Counted from the stretch's first letter, positions 19,072-27,266 are shown. The stretch is DNA of 64,000 bases from Rhodanobacter sp. ANJX3 (GCF_014200755.1 NZ_JACHCM010000003.1:372001-436000), one strand, 5' to 3'. A program made the numbers and translations. Notes: generated by a model not told the origin, from the sequence alone.

Positions 19072-19400
19072 AGAGCCTGTTCACGATCTCCGTGTGCCCC
19101 GCGCCGGGAGCCGTTTGCGCGCAGGCTAAGGAAGAACGAGGGTACGCGGTGAGGCGCCATGGATGGCGCCGGCTTTGAGGAGCGAGGAGTGGACGTCCGT
19201 CCACGACGGAGTGATGACGCCGGGAGGCGCGCAAACGGCCCCGGCCCGCAGGGTTGTCATCGAGCGGCCGCCAGGCGGCAGCGCGCGATTTACACCTTTT
19301 CGGCGCTTGGCTTGCCAGCCAGGCAAGCCGGCGCCACGCGCCACCCTCTGACGGCCGCTCGATGACAACGCGAGGTACGGGGAGATCGTGAACAGGCTCT
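19072..19400. repeat. 329-bp non-coding inverted-repeat (MITE-like, cloverleaf-like) element
   Basis: Perfect 20-bp terminal inverted repeats (19072-19091 AGAGCCTGTTCACGATCTCC and its complement at 19381-19400) bound this stretch. Inside are two further perfect stems: 19110-19122 with 19227-19239 (13 bp) and 19253-19270 with 19352-19369 (18 bp). Smaller hairpins include GGCTTGCC/GGCAAGCC at 19309-19329 and GTGGAC/GTCCAC near 19190. No credible ORF is present. The nested layout would fold like a cloverleaf as single-stranded DNA or RNA. The right end overlaps the stop codon of the XRE gene. A lone terminal repeat occurs at 25443-25462. A non-autonomous mobile repeat is the likely nature. Confidence 0.75.
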
Positions 19401-19951
19401 TAGGTCGAAGCGGCTCGCGCGAAACGCAGCACCTTGGGCTTGGGCAGGCCTTCTTCAAGCAATTCATAAACGAGGGCGATCAGCTCGGCATGCTTTGCCG
19501 CGGACAATGCTTTTTCGCCGATCGCCTCGGCGCTCAACTCCAGCGCGGCCTTCATCACATCGTGTCTTACTGGCCGGGCGGAATCGTCCCAGGCCGTTCT
19601 CGCCGCCCTGTCGCGTACACGAGCGCCCTCCGGAGAGGTATGGCGCTCGTCCCGGCGATAATGCGCATCGGCATCGCCATGTGCCGATGCGGCCGATGGG
19701 TCGGTAGCGATCATGACACCGTCCGGCAGGCGCGGTTCTCCCTGGCCCATGAGCACCCATAGCGGGCTCCAGCCGCTGTTCGCCAGCTGGCGCAGCGCTT
19801 CGGCGCCGACCTCTACTTCGCCCCGCTCGTACCCACCGTAGGTATTTTTATGGACGCCGAGAGAAACGGCGAAATCGGCCTGGTTCGTCGAACCGCGAAT
19901 TTGTGCCAACCGCTTGCCGGTATCCAACCGAATTTTTGGCTTATCGCTCAT
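19400..19951 (-). CDS. XRE-family helix-turn-helix regulator (phage-repressor-like)
   Basis: A 183-residue protein with an N-terminal XRE/Cro-CI helix-turn-helix at residues about 12-60 (GKRLAQIRGSTNQADFAVSLGVHKNTYGGYERG cut into motif-like parts such as NQADFAVSLGVHKNT). SGWSPLWVLMGQGEP follows, a linker common in phage-type repressors of this size. The C-terminal helical part (KHAELIALVYELLEE) probably mediates dimerisation. There is no LexA-like Ser/Lys peptidase domain. Its TAA stop overlaps the right terminal repeat of the 329-bp element, so the insertion may have shaped its last codons. An AT-rich divergent region with phased repeats lies upstream. It could be a prophage remnant or a stand-alone regulator; its targets are unknown. 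Confidence 0.83.
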   Translation of the reverse strand: MSDKPKIRLDTGKRLAQIRGSTNQADFAVSLGVHKNTYGGYERGEVEVGAEALRQLANSGWSPLWVLMGQGEPRLPDGVMIATDPSAASAHGDADAHYRRDERHTSPEGARVRDRAARTAWDDSARPVRHDVMKAALELSAEAIGEKALSAAKHAELIALVYELLEEGLPKPKVLRFARAAST

Positions 19952-20734
19952 GAAATTCTCGCGTCGGCGATGAATTCGATAGCGAAGCAGCGACGTTATT
20001 CGGAAATAAATATTTGTTTTTCAAGAAATAAATGTATCCATGAGCGGCGCTGGCCTGCATCACAACCGACGACCGAATATCTGTTGCAATTGACCGAACA
20101 TTTGTGCCAATATCCATGCCGTGGAAGCCATACCTCAGGGAACCGAACACCATGACCACCACGGATGCCCGGGAAAACCTGCCGCGAACGACAGGCATAC
20201 GGCAGCGGTTGTGGCTGCTCTACGCCAAGCTCGCCGGTCGCGCAGCATCGGACGACCATGCGCAGCTACCGTTTGCCCACAGCCATTGCCGTCCGTTACA
20301 CCGGCCGACTTTCCGGCCAAAGCAACGCATGGCCGACACGCCACAGAACTCAGGCGATCGCAGCTACCGCTACAACGACGACGTCACCGACAACCGCACG
20401 CTCGGCGCAGAACCCCTACCCGAACTGTTTCCGTATTGTGCCAAAGGCTACCACTGCCGTGCGCCGTGGCAATCCACAAAATTCGCCAGCCTCGTTGGCA
20501 TGCGCCTCGTTAAAGGCCGAGCAGCCGGCTTGACCGCGTCGATATCCACGGACACACCGGCAGCGCGCGGCGCTTCATTGGCCGCATGAGGTTTCGCGCC
20601 ATCGCGTCATGACGACGAGACCCGCGGCGATGCCACGCATATCTCATGGCGCCAGCGCCCACCGACGCGTTTCCTGACGAGGCGGCAGCATCGAAGCACC
20701 CAGCTCGACATGAGCCTGACTTTGGAGAACAAGC
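19952..20734. other. AT-rich regulatory region and weakly coding stretch between XRE gene and hypothetical gene
   Basis: The first 160 bases are AT-rich relative to the rest of the window and hold two sets of direct repeats. GAAATAAAT occurs at 20003 and 20025 (22-bp period). GACCGAA-x-AT-x-TGT occurs at 20071 and 20092 (21-bp period). These look like tandem regulator sites next to the divergent XRE gene. Beyond 20152 an open frame of 145 codons exists, but its composition is unconvincing. Nothing else is recognisable up to the hypothetical gene at 20735. Confidence 0.5.
20152..20589 (+). CDS. Doubtful hypothetical protein divergent from XRE regulator
   Basis: A possible 145-residue product starting MTTTDARENLPRTTGIRQRL. 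It sits where a divergent Cro-like or target gene would be expected, just after the phased repeats. I recognise no domain, hydrophobic core or motif, and two other frames are open over most of the same stretch, which weakens the case. The ribosome site (AGGGAACC, about 11 bases upstream) is mediocre. It may be a decayed gene or non-coding. Confidence 0.22.
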   Translation: MTTTDARENLPRTTGIRQRLWLLYAKLAGRAASDDHAQLPFAHSHCRPLHRPTFRPKQRMADTPQNSGDRSYRYNDDVTDNRTLGAEPLPELFPYCAKGYHCRAPWQSTKFASLVGMRLVKGRAAGLTASISTDTPAARGASLAA

Positions 20735-21166
20735 ATGATGGAACGCAATGCCGGAGAGCCCACTTCCTGCAAGCTGCAGATTTACGTGTCGGGTGGCTGG
20801 CTGGACATGCTTTATTTCGAATCCGCCCAGCGCGAACGCGTCACTACCGCCGTGACGGCCATTTCCAGAGAAGCAAATAACTCGGTTATCTGGCGAGTGA
20901 TTCATGTCGGTGCCAATCCGCCCGACTGGCTAGCGACCGCAACGCCCTGGAAACCTATCACTGACCGGGAGCCCGCACCTCTGGAAGACGTACTGATCAG
21001 TGTATCGATGGAAAACGACGAGCCACCGACGGTTTTCATGGCCTATCGCAAAACGGTGGGAACGAAAACGTTCTACGTCAGCGGCACCAGCGACCACATC
21101 ATTCCAGGAGCCTACGCGTGGAAGCACGTCGATGAACCCTCTCCGGCGCCGAACAGCGTGGCGTAA
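20735..21166 (+). CDS. Hypothetical protein
   Basis: A 143-residue protein I do not recognise with certainty. The start at 20735 (an ATGATG pair) follows a good GGAG at a 7-base spacing. The sequence has an ordered, protein-like composition. A C-terminal half with PWKPITDREPAPLEDVLISV, VFMAYRK and TFYVSGTSDHII resembles small phage or accessory proteins that begin this segment with W-x-P-I and P-L-x-D-V-L-V, such as DUF551-like proteins; that similarity is tentative. No signal peptide or membrane segment is present. It lies between an XRE regulator region and an alkyltransferase-like gene, so it may belong to a small acquired segment. Confidence 0.62.
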   Translation: MMERNAGEPTSCKLQIYVSGGWLDMLYFESAQRERVTTAVTAISREANNSVIWRVIHVGANPPDWLATATPWKPITDREPAPLEDVLISVSMENDEPPTVFMAYRKTVGTKTFYVSGTSDHIIPGAYAWKHVDEPSPAPNSVA

Positions 21167-21240
21167 GCCTGCGATCATCGAGGTTGTTCGAGCCACGGTT
21201 GGGCCGTAGAGACGCGCGAACACCCTGTTGCCCGCCCGCC

Positions 21241-21597
21241 TCATTCGCCGCCCATACCCCACAACTCCCGATCCACATCCCCATCCAACCCGAACACGGC
21301 AAGCGCGACGCGCCCGTTGATCACCGCAACACCTTCCGATCGCAGCAGGCGACTCTGCTCGCGGAACCCGCGACTGCCCACCGGCATCGCGATATGCCCA
21401 CTGGCACGCAGTACGCGATACCAGGGCAGCACCATGCCGTCGGGGACTTCGCCCAGCAGTCGTCCGACCAGGCGTGCGCGACCGGGCAAGCCGGCGCGTG
21501 CCGCTATGGCGCCGTAGCTCGCCACACGACCGTACGGGATCGCGGCAATCGCCGCGTACACCCGGGCGTGCTTTTCATCGATGGCCGAATTCAGCAT
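21241..21597 (-). CDS. Alkyltransferase-like protein (MGMT family, Trp in place of Cys)
   Basis: A 118-residue protein with the fold of the O6-methylguanine-DNA methyltransferase C-terminal domain. IPYGRVASYGAIAARAG carries the helix-turn-helix and arginine-finger region. The active-site block reads LPWYRVLRASG, so the catalytic Cys of PCHRV is replaced by Trp. That substitution defines the alkyltransferase-like (ATL) proteins, which bind O6-alkylguanine without removing it and recruit nucleotide excision repair. Length matches ATLs of about 100-130 residues. The start ATG at 21597 is the first usable one. Monocistronic by context, divergent from the hypothetical gene at 21722. Confidence 0.9.
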   Translation of the reverse strand: MLNSAIDEKHARVYAAIAAIPYGRVASYGAIAARAGLPGRARLVGRLLGEVPDGMVLPWYRVLRASGHIAMPVGSRGFREQSRLLRSEGVAVINGRVALAVFGLDGDVDRELWGMGGE

Positions 21598-21721
21598 GAC
21601 TTACCCTCATCGAAGCGACGTCGCGCGACACGGTACGCCATGCGATGGCGGTCGCCAACGCCGCGTTAACGCATGGACGTGGCACAGTAGAGCGCCCGAC
21701 GTAAGCGAAGGTAGCTGCACC

Positions 21722-22126
21722 ATGCGCCACTTCGAAGCCGTGCGCTCACACATCGGCAGCCAGCACGCGCTGCGCCACAACGATCCGTACCTGATCAGCT
21801 TTGATCTGGAGCTGTCGAAGGATCGCCACCAGGGCATTTATCTCGCCGAACTGGAGGATGAAGCCGAGCGGCGCTATCTGCGTATCTCGACGCCGATCGG
21901 TCCACTCGCCGGCACCGATCCCAGCCGGTGCCTGCGCTTCAACTGGCAGCAGCGCACCGGCTTTCTGGCGGTAGCCGATCTTGACGGCGCGCCGTATTTG
22001 CACCTGTGCGAAAACCGGCCGTACGAATTTCTCGACAGCGACGAGCTGCAGCGGCTAATTGCCGAACTCGGCACCCTGGGCGACCAGCTGGAGCAAATCA
22101 TCAGCACGCCCGAAAACGCGCTCTAG
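21722..22126 (+). CDS. Hypothetical protein, 134 residues
   Basis: A 134-residue acidic protein starting MRHFEAVRSHIGSQHALRHN. The ATG at 21722 follows GAAGGTAG at a suitable distance and is preferred over an in-frame start at 21581, which would add a poorly coding tail and run over the divergent ATL gene's start. Predicted beta strands (DPYLISFDLEL, GIYLAELEDEAERRYLRIST, TGFLAVADLDGAPYLHLCENRPY) and a C-terminal helix (DELQRLIAELGTLGDQLEQII) give it a small single-domain, CesT-chaperone-like look, but I cannot assign a family. It ends 9 bases before the convergent Pit transporter stop. Confidence 0.72.
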   Translation: MRHFEAVRSHIGSQHALRHNDPYLISFDLELSKDRHQGIYLAELEDEAERRYLRISTPIGPLAGTDPSRCLRFNWQQRTGFLAVADLDGAPYLHLCENRPYEFLDSDELQRLIAELGTLGDQLEQIISTPENAL

Positions 22127-22134
22127 TTCCTTTA

Positions 22135-23253
22135 CTACCAGATCATCCTGACGGCTTTGACGAAGCCGTAGGCGAGCAGCGCCGTGACCGGCAGAGTCAG
22201 TATCCAGGCCCACACCATGCGCTCGACCACCGACCAGCGGATGGCGCTGAAGCGCTTGGCCGCGCCTACGCCCATGATCGATGCCGAGACGTTGTGCGTA
22301 GTCGATACCGGAATGCCGAACATCGAGGCAGTGAGGATCACCGCCGCCGAGCTGGTTTCCGCAGCAAACCCGTTGATCGGATGCAGCTTGACCATCTTGT
22401 GACCCAGCGTCTTGATGATGCGCCAGCCGCCGCCGGCCGTGCCCGCGGCCATGGTCAGCGCGCAGACGACCTTCACCCAGATCGGAATGGCGAAACCGCC
22501 GGCGGTGTTTTCGGCGATGCGCAAAAAGCCCAGCCACTGCGGCAGCTGATCGAACTGATGCGCGGCCGTGCCACCGGCCAGTGCTAGCGCGATGATGCCC
22601 ATGCTTTTCTGCGCATCGTTCATGCCGTGCGCCACGCCCATCGCCGTGGCCGATACGATCTGCGCCTTGCCGAAAAAGCTATTGACGAAGGGCGTGCGGC
22701 CGAAGCGCTGCAGCCAGTTATGCCGATTGGCGAACCACGCCAGCAGCGCGTACAGCGCACCCATCAGGGCGAAGGCCACGATAAAGCCGGCCAGCGGCGA
22801 CAGCACCATCGGAATGATCACCTTGGGGATCACGCCGTGGCCGGTAATCAGATTGCCCTGCGCCCAGATCACCGAGCCGATGTCGTTGTCCGATGCGGCC
22901 AGCGCCGCACCGACCAGGGCGCCGACCAGCGCGTGGCTGGAACTGGAAGGCAGGCCGAGCCACCAGGTGATCAGGTTCCACACGATGGCCGAGAACAGCG
23001 CACAGATCACCAGCTGCGGACCGACATCGACCACGCCGGCGTTGATCAGGCCCGAGGCGATGGTGGCGGCCACGGCGGTGCCGAGCATCGCGCCGAGCAG
23101 GTTGGTCACCGCGGCCAGCAGCACCGCCTGGCCGGGCGACAGCACCTTGGTGGCGACGACAGTAGCGATGGAGTTGGCGGTGTCGTGAAAACCGTTGATG
23201 TAGGTAAAGGCCAGGGCGATCAGCACCTCAGCCACGACCAGGCCGAGACTCAT
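22135..23253 (-). CDS. pit: Inorganic phosphate transporter, PiT family
   Basis: A 372-residue membrane protein of the PHO4/PiT family. The duplicated signature is present in both halves: FTYINGFHDTANSIATVVAT near the N-terminus and GVAHGMNDAQKSMGIIAL in the second half. Around ten hydrophobic segments are evident. PiT proteins import phosphate as a metal-phosphate complex with protons. The start at 23253 (MSLGLVVAEV) follows a perfect GGAG at 7 bases; an upstream in-frame ATG at 23277 would add a charged tail. The DUF47/PhoU-like gene lies just upstream on the same strand, a standard two-gene operon arrangement for Pit and its regulator. Confidence 0.96.
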   Translation of the reverse strand: MSLGLVVAEVLIALAFTYINGFHDTANSIATVVATKVLSPGQAVLLAAVTNLLGAMLGTAVAATIASGLINAGVVDVGPQLVICALFSAIVWNLITWWLGLPSSSSHALVGALVGAALAASDNDIGSVIWAQGNLITGHGVIPKVIIPMVLSPLAGFIVAFALMGALYALLAWFANRHNWLQRFGRTPFVNSFFGKAQIVSATAMGVAHGMNDAQKSMGIIALALAGGTAAHQFDQLPQWLGFLRIAENTAGGFAIPIWVKVVCALTMAAGTAGGGWRIIKTLGHKMVKLHPINGFAAETSSAAVILTASMFGIPVSTTHNVSASIMGVGAAKRFSAIRWSVVERMVWAWILTLPVTALLAYGFVKAVRMIW

Positions 23254-23346
23254 GCCCGATCTCCGGCGGTCGCGCACTGGTCATCGAATGCCGAGGCCAT
23301 GCCCGGACTGCACGCGCTAAGAAAACTGAGGATCACCGCGGCGCCC

Positions 23347-23976
23347 TCAGGAGTTCTTGAGCACGATCGAGTAGACGATATTGCCGACGTCGCGGCATTT
23401 GTCGATCGCCTTTTCGATCAGCTCGAACAAATCCTTGGCCAGCATGGCACGCATCGCGTCACCGCCTTCGACGTAAAGCGTGCGATAGGGATCGAGCAGC
23501 ATGCGATCGCCCTCGGACTCCAAGGCCTGCAGGCGGTCCTGCAGCTTCTTCACCGGATCGATGCGCAGGCCGCGACGCAGCTCGCCGATCATCTCCTCGA
23601 CTACCTCGGTGGAGCGCTCGAGGATCAGCGCGCGCTGGGCGAAGTTCACCCCGACCAGGCGATCGGACACGATCTCGTAGCGCTCGGCGAACTTCTCGAT
23701 GCTCTTGGGAATCTTGTACAGCGCCGAGTTGAGCGCGGCGATGTCCTCGCGGTCGAGCGCGGTGACGAAGGTGTTGACCAGACCCTCGCTGATCTGTCCG
23801 GCCAGCGCCTTTTCGCGGGCGCGGGTGGCGGTAAAGGCCGCCATGACCGAGCCCCGGCCCGGCTTGCTGAGCAGCTCGTGCAGGGCCTTGGCGCTTTCGC
23901 AGACGGTGGCCGCGCTCTGTTCGAGCAGGCCATAAAACTTGTCGCCTTTACCGAAAATCGTCTGCAGTGAAAACAT
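23347..23976 (-). CDS. DUF47 / PhoU-like phosphate transport accessory protein
   Basis: A 209-residue all-helical protein of the DUF47 family, related to PhoU. It starts MFSLQTIFGKGDKFYGLLEQ, the usual beginning of DUF47 proteins, and has DREDIAALNSALYKIPKSIEK and ELIEKAIDKCRDVGNIVYSIV, typical helical heptad blocks. These proteins are usually encoded just before a Pit transporter and modulate phosphate uptake. Here it is 93 bases upstream of pit on the same strand, so the two are very likely co-transcribed. Confidence 0.94.
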   Translation of the reverse strand: MFSLQTIFGKGDKFYGLLEQSAATVCESAKALHELLSKPGRGSVMAAFTATRAREKALAGQISEGLVNTFVTALDREDIAALNSALYKIPKSIEKFAERYEIVSDRLVGVNFAQRALILERSTEVVEEMIGELRRGLRIDPVKKLQDRLQALESEGDRMLLDPYRTLYVEGGDAMRAMLAKDLFELIEKAIDKCRDVGNIVYSIVLKNS

Positions 23977-24110
23977 GCGGGCCGTGCCTGAGGGAGCGAG
24001 ATGACGACAATGTTACAGGACGTCCGCCGCGCGCCGCACCCGCGCGCACGTGAACTGGAGCCCGCCAGCCCTTACACTGGGGCCATCTCCCGGCCGGTAA
24101 CCTCTACGCG

Positions 24111-25436
24111 ATGCTGATTGAAATTGCGCTCGTCCTCGTGCTGGCGCTGTGCAACGGATTTTTCGCGTTGTCGGAAATGGCGCTGGTGGCCTCGCGCAAG
24201 AGCCGCCTGAAGCAGATGGCCAAAACCAGTCGCCGTGCCGCCATGGCACTGCGCCATGCCGAGGCGCCCGAGCACTTTCTCTCCACGGTGCAGGTCGGCA
24301 TCACCCTGGTGATGCTGATCACCGGCTCGGTTGCCGGCGATGCCCTGGGCAGCCAGATCGGTGAGATTCTGCACAACGAGGGCCACTCCGCATGGCTGGC
24401 ACCATATGCGCGCGTGCTGGGCATCGTGCTGGGCTTTGTGCTGATTTCGTTTATCCAGATCGTGATCGGCGAACTGGTACCCAAGCGTCTGGCGCTGTCG
24501 TCGCCGGAGAAGTTCTCCGGCTATATGGCGTTTCCCATGCTGGTGCTGTCGCGCATTACCGCACCGTTCGTGTGGCTGTTGAACGTGTCGAGCAACGCGC
24601 TGCTGCGGCTGATGCGGATCAATCAGCACGGTCGCGGCGTGGTATCGGAAGAAGAAATCCGCATGCTGGTAGCGGAAAGCGCCGAACAGGGCGTGCTCGA
24701 TCCAGATGAACACAATATGGTCAACCGGGTGTTGCGCCTGGGCGACCGTACGGTCGATAGCGTGATGACGCCGCGCATGCGCATCGCCTGGCTGGACATC
24801 GCCGCGCCACGCGAAGAGAACGTCGAGGTGCTGCGCCAGACGCCGTACTCGCGCTACCCGGTCTATCGCGGCGACGAAAGCGACGTGGTCGGCGTGGTCG
24901 AGGTCAAGCGCCTGCTGCACAGCTTTGCCGACGGCCAGCTGGAGCTGTTCCAGCATTTGTCCAAGCCGCTGTTCGTGCCGGCCACGGCGCGCGCGCTGGA
25001 TCTGCTGGAGGAATTCCGCGACGCGGAAACGCCACTGGCCCTGGTGGTGGACGAGTACGGCGATATCGAAGGCGTGGTGACGGTCAACGACCTGCTGGCC
25101 GCCGTGGTCGGCGTCAGCCAGATCGCCCACGGCGACAGCACCGAAACCGGCCCGATCGTGCAGCGCGCCGACGGCAGCTGGCTGATCGACGGCAGCCTGT
25201 CGACCGACGACCTGCGCGAGCTGCTGCGTCTGGATCACCTGCCGGGCGAGGACGAGCACGACTTTCGTACCATTGCCGGCATGGTGATGACCGCGCTGGG
25301 CCGCATTCCGCAGACCGGCGAAGTCTTCGAGTGGCGCGGTATCCGCTTCGAAGTGGTGGACCTCGACGGCGCGCGTATCGACAAGCTGCTGGTGACGCGC
25401 GTATCCGAATACGAAGCGGATGAAAAAACCGGCTGA
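24111..25436 (+). CDS. Hemolysin/CNNM family protein (DUF21-CBS-CorC domain)
   Basis: A 441-residue membrane protein. Residues 1 to about 190 form a DUF21/CNNM transmembrane domain (ALCNGFFALSEMALVASRKSRLK). Two CBS domains follow at about 210-330 (VMTPRMRIAWLD, PVYRGDESDVVGVVEVK, LVVDEYGDIEGVVTVNDLL). A C-terminal CorC/HlyC transporter-associated domain covers about 345-430. Despite the hemolysin label, the family is thought to export magnesium or resist Mg/Co stress. It stands alone on the plus strand, divergent from the DUF47-pit operon. Substrate not determinable here. Confidence 0.94.
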   Translation: MLIEIALVLVLALCNGFFALSEMALVASRKSRLKQMAKTSRRAAMALRHAEAPEHFLSTVQVGITLVMLITGSVAGDALGSQIGEILHNEGHSAWLAPYARVLGIVLGFVLISFIQIVIGELVPKRLALSSPEKFSGYMAFPMLVLSRITAPFVWLLNVSSNALLRLMRINQHGRGVVSEEEIRMLVAESAEQGVLDPDEHNMVNRVLRLGDRTVDSVMTPRMRIAWLDIAAPREENVEVLRQTPYSRYPVYRGDESDVVGVVEVKRLLHSFADGQLELFQHLSKPLFVPATARALDLLEEFRDAETPLALVVDEYGDIEGVVTVNDLLAAVVGVSQIAHGDSTETGPIVQRADGSWLIDGSLSTDDLRELLRLDHLPGEDEHDFRTIAGMVMTALGRIPQTGEVFEWRGIRFEVVDLDGARIDKLLVTRVSEYEADEKTG

Positions 25437-25442
25437 CGCCTC

Positions 25443-25462
25443 AGAGCCTGTTTACGATCTCA
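25443..25462 (+). repeat. Solo terminal repeat related to the 329-bp element
   Basis: AGAGCCTGTTTACGATCTCA matches the 20-base terminal repeat at 19072-19091 in 18 of 20 positions. It begins 6 bases after the stop of the CNNM-family gene. No matching right end is visible before the trmJ stop at 25541, so this is a truncated or solo copy. Confidence 0.6.
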
Positions 25463-25540
25463 GCGTCGATCTATTCCCGTCCGGACACCGATTTGGACGT
25501 CCATTGCAATCGAAACCTTCAGGCGCTGCTGCACGGCGCT

Positions 25541-26317
25541 CTAGGCGTCGCCATCATCCGCTGACTTGATGCCGGCAAGCCGCGCCATGCGCTGGGTATC
25601 GGCCAGGATGCCATGCAGCAGGCGCAGCTCGCGTTCGTCCAGCTGGATGCGCTGATAGATCTTGCGCAGACGCAGCATCACCGTAGTGGGCGCACGGCCT
25701 TTGTGGAAATCGATATCTTCCAGCGTCTGCAGCAGATGGGTATAGAACTGCTCCATCTGTGCCGCGTCGGCCGGCGGTTCGTCCTGCACCGGCTCGAACG
25801 TCGGCACGTCGCCCAGCATGGCCACGCGCACTTCGTACGCCATCACCTGCACCGCCTGCGACAGGTTGAGCGAGCTGAAGTCGTCGACGCTGGGGATGCG
25901 CACCATCGCATGGCAGCGCGCCAGCTCGTCGTTCTCCAGGCCGGTGCGCTCGTTGCCGAAAACCAGGGCTACGTCCTCACCCCGAGCAGCCGCAGCCAGA
26001 GCCTGGGCGGCGGCCTCGCGCGGCGAGATTTCCGGCAGGTTGATGCCGCGCCGGCGAGCCGACAAGCCGAGCACCAGCCGACTACCGGCAAGACTTTCCA
26101 CCAGCCCATCGTGGACGCCAGCGTTGCCGAGCACGTCGTCCGCACCCGCGGCCAGCGCGTTGGCTTCGGCGTCGGGAAAGCGCGCCGGCCGCACCAGCTC
26201 CAGCCGGGTAAAGCCCATGGTGCGGATAGCCCGCGCCGCGCTGCCGATATTGCCCGGGTGTGAGGTGCGCACCAGCACATAGCGGATGCGGGCGGCGAGG
26301 TCGATGGATGCGGACAT
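25541..26317 (-). CDS. trmJ: tRNA (cytidine/uridine-2'-O-)-methyltransferase TrmJ
   Basis: A 258-residue SpoU-family (SPOUT) RNA 2'-O-methyltransferase. Motif 1 is LVRTSHPGNIGSAARAIRTM, motif 2 is ALVFGNERTGLENDEL, and motif 3 is IPSVDDFSSLNLSQAVQVMAYE; together they form the trefoil-knot SAM site. The C-terminal helical extension (LRKIYQRIQLDERELRLLHG) is typical of TrmJ, which methylates position 32 of tRNAs. The start at 26317 (MSASIDLAARIRYV) is chosen because the SPOUT domain begins right after it. It is divergent from suhB, the same arrangement seen in many gammaproteobacteria. Confidence 0.95.
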   Translation of the reverse strand: MSASIDLAARIRYVLVRTSHPGNIGSAARAIRTMGFTRLELVRPARFPDAEANALAAGADDVLGNAGVHDGLVESLAGSRLVLGLSARRRGINLPEISPREAAAQALAAAARGEDVALVFGNERTGLENDELARCHAMVRIPSVDDFSSLNLSQAVQVMAYEVRVAMLGDVPTFEPVQDEPPADAAQMEQFYTHLLQTLEDIDFHKGRAPTTVMLRLRKIYQRIQLDERELRLLHGILADTQRMARLAGIKSADDGDA

Positions 26318-26462
26318 GGCGCGGTGCCGAATGTGGATCAGCGAGCAAGGATAACGGATGCGACGCCCGCCGAAGCCGAAGCCATCGCCCAAAAAGGCCC
26401 GAACCGCCCGCCTCTGCTAGACTTGCGCGTCGCGATTCCGCTCTTTTGCAAAGTCCAAGGCC

Positions 26463-27266
26463 ATGCCAAGACCCCACGTCACGATCGCGGCGCGCGCCGC
26501 GCGTTCTGCAGGCAATATCATCCTGCGCTATATGAACCGCATCGACGGCCTCAATATCGTCGAGAAGCAGCAGCTGGATTTCGTTTCCGAAGTCGACAAG
26601 CTGGCCGAAGCGGAAATCATCAAGGAGCTGCGCCGCGCCTACCCGGATCATTCGATCCTGGCCGAGGAGAGCGGCGCCACCGGCAAGGGCCCGCTGCAGT
26701 GGGTGATCGACCCGCTCGACGGCACCCATAACTACCTGCGCGGCATCCCGCACTTCAGCGTCTCCATCGCGCTGCTGGAACGAGGCGTGCCGATTCACGC
26801 GGTGGTATTCGATCCGCTGCGCGACGAGCTGTACACCGCCAGCAAGGGCGACGGCGCCTACCTCAACGACCGCCGCATGCGCGTATCCAAGCGCGAGAGC
26901 CTGGGCGGCGCGATGATCGGCACAGGCTTTCCGTTCCGTCAGCGCGAGCATCTGACTGCACAGATGGACATCACCCGCGCGATGCTCGGCCAGGCCGAGG
27001 ACATCCGCCGCTCCGGCTCGGCCGCGCTCGATCTGGCCTATGTGGCTGCAGGCCGCTACGACGGCTATTTCGAGATCGGCCTGAAGCCGTGGGATCTGGC
27101 CGCCGGCGTGCTGCTGGTGCATGAGGCGGGCGGTCGCTACTGCGACTTCGCCGGCCGCGACGGCATTCCTGCCAGCGGCAATATCGTGGCGGGCAACCTC
27201 AACGTGGCCAAGGCCATGGTCGACGCCATCGGCCAGCAGGCGACGCCTGCGCTGCTGAAGGCCTGA
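26463..27266 (+). CDS. suhB: Inositol-1-monophosphatase SuhB
   Basis: A 267-residue inositol monophosphatase family protein. The metal-binding motifs are all present: EVDKLAEAEI, ILAEESG, and WVIDPLDGTHNYLRGIPHF (DPLDGT), with a late WDLAAGVLLVHEAGG supplying another metal ligand. It hydrolyses inositol-1-phosphate and, in E. coli, SuhB also acts as an rRNA antitermination factor. Full length for the family (E. coli 267 residues). Divergent from trmJ with 145 bases between starts. Confidence 0.96.
   Translation: MPRPHVTIAARAARSAGNIILRYMNRIDGLNIVEKQQLDFVSEVDKLAEAEIIKELRRAYPDHSILAEESGATGKGPLQWVIDPLDGTHNYLRGIPHFSVSIALLERGVPIHAVVFDPLRDELYTASKGDGAYLNDRRMRVSKRESLGGAMIGTGFPFRQREHLTAQMDITRAMLGQAEDIRRSGSAALDLAYVAAGRYDGYFEIGLKPWDLAAGVLLVHEAGGRYCDFAGRDGIPASGNIVAGNLNVAKAMVDAIGQQATPALLKA

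Noticed and set aside
19072-19400. Insertion sequence with transposase
   Set aside because: Terminal inverted repeats are present but no open frame inside resembles a transposase, so it is listed as a non-autonomous repeat.
20121-20513. Alternative 130-codon frame in the region after the XRE gene
   Set aside because: Arg/Pro/Ala-rich shadow composition; competes with two other equally weak frames.
26082-27122. 346-codon minus-strand frame over trmJ/suhB
   Set aside because: Overlaps both recognised genes in wrong frames and has no family signature.
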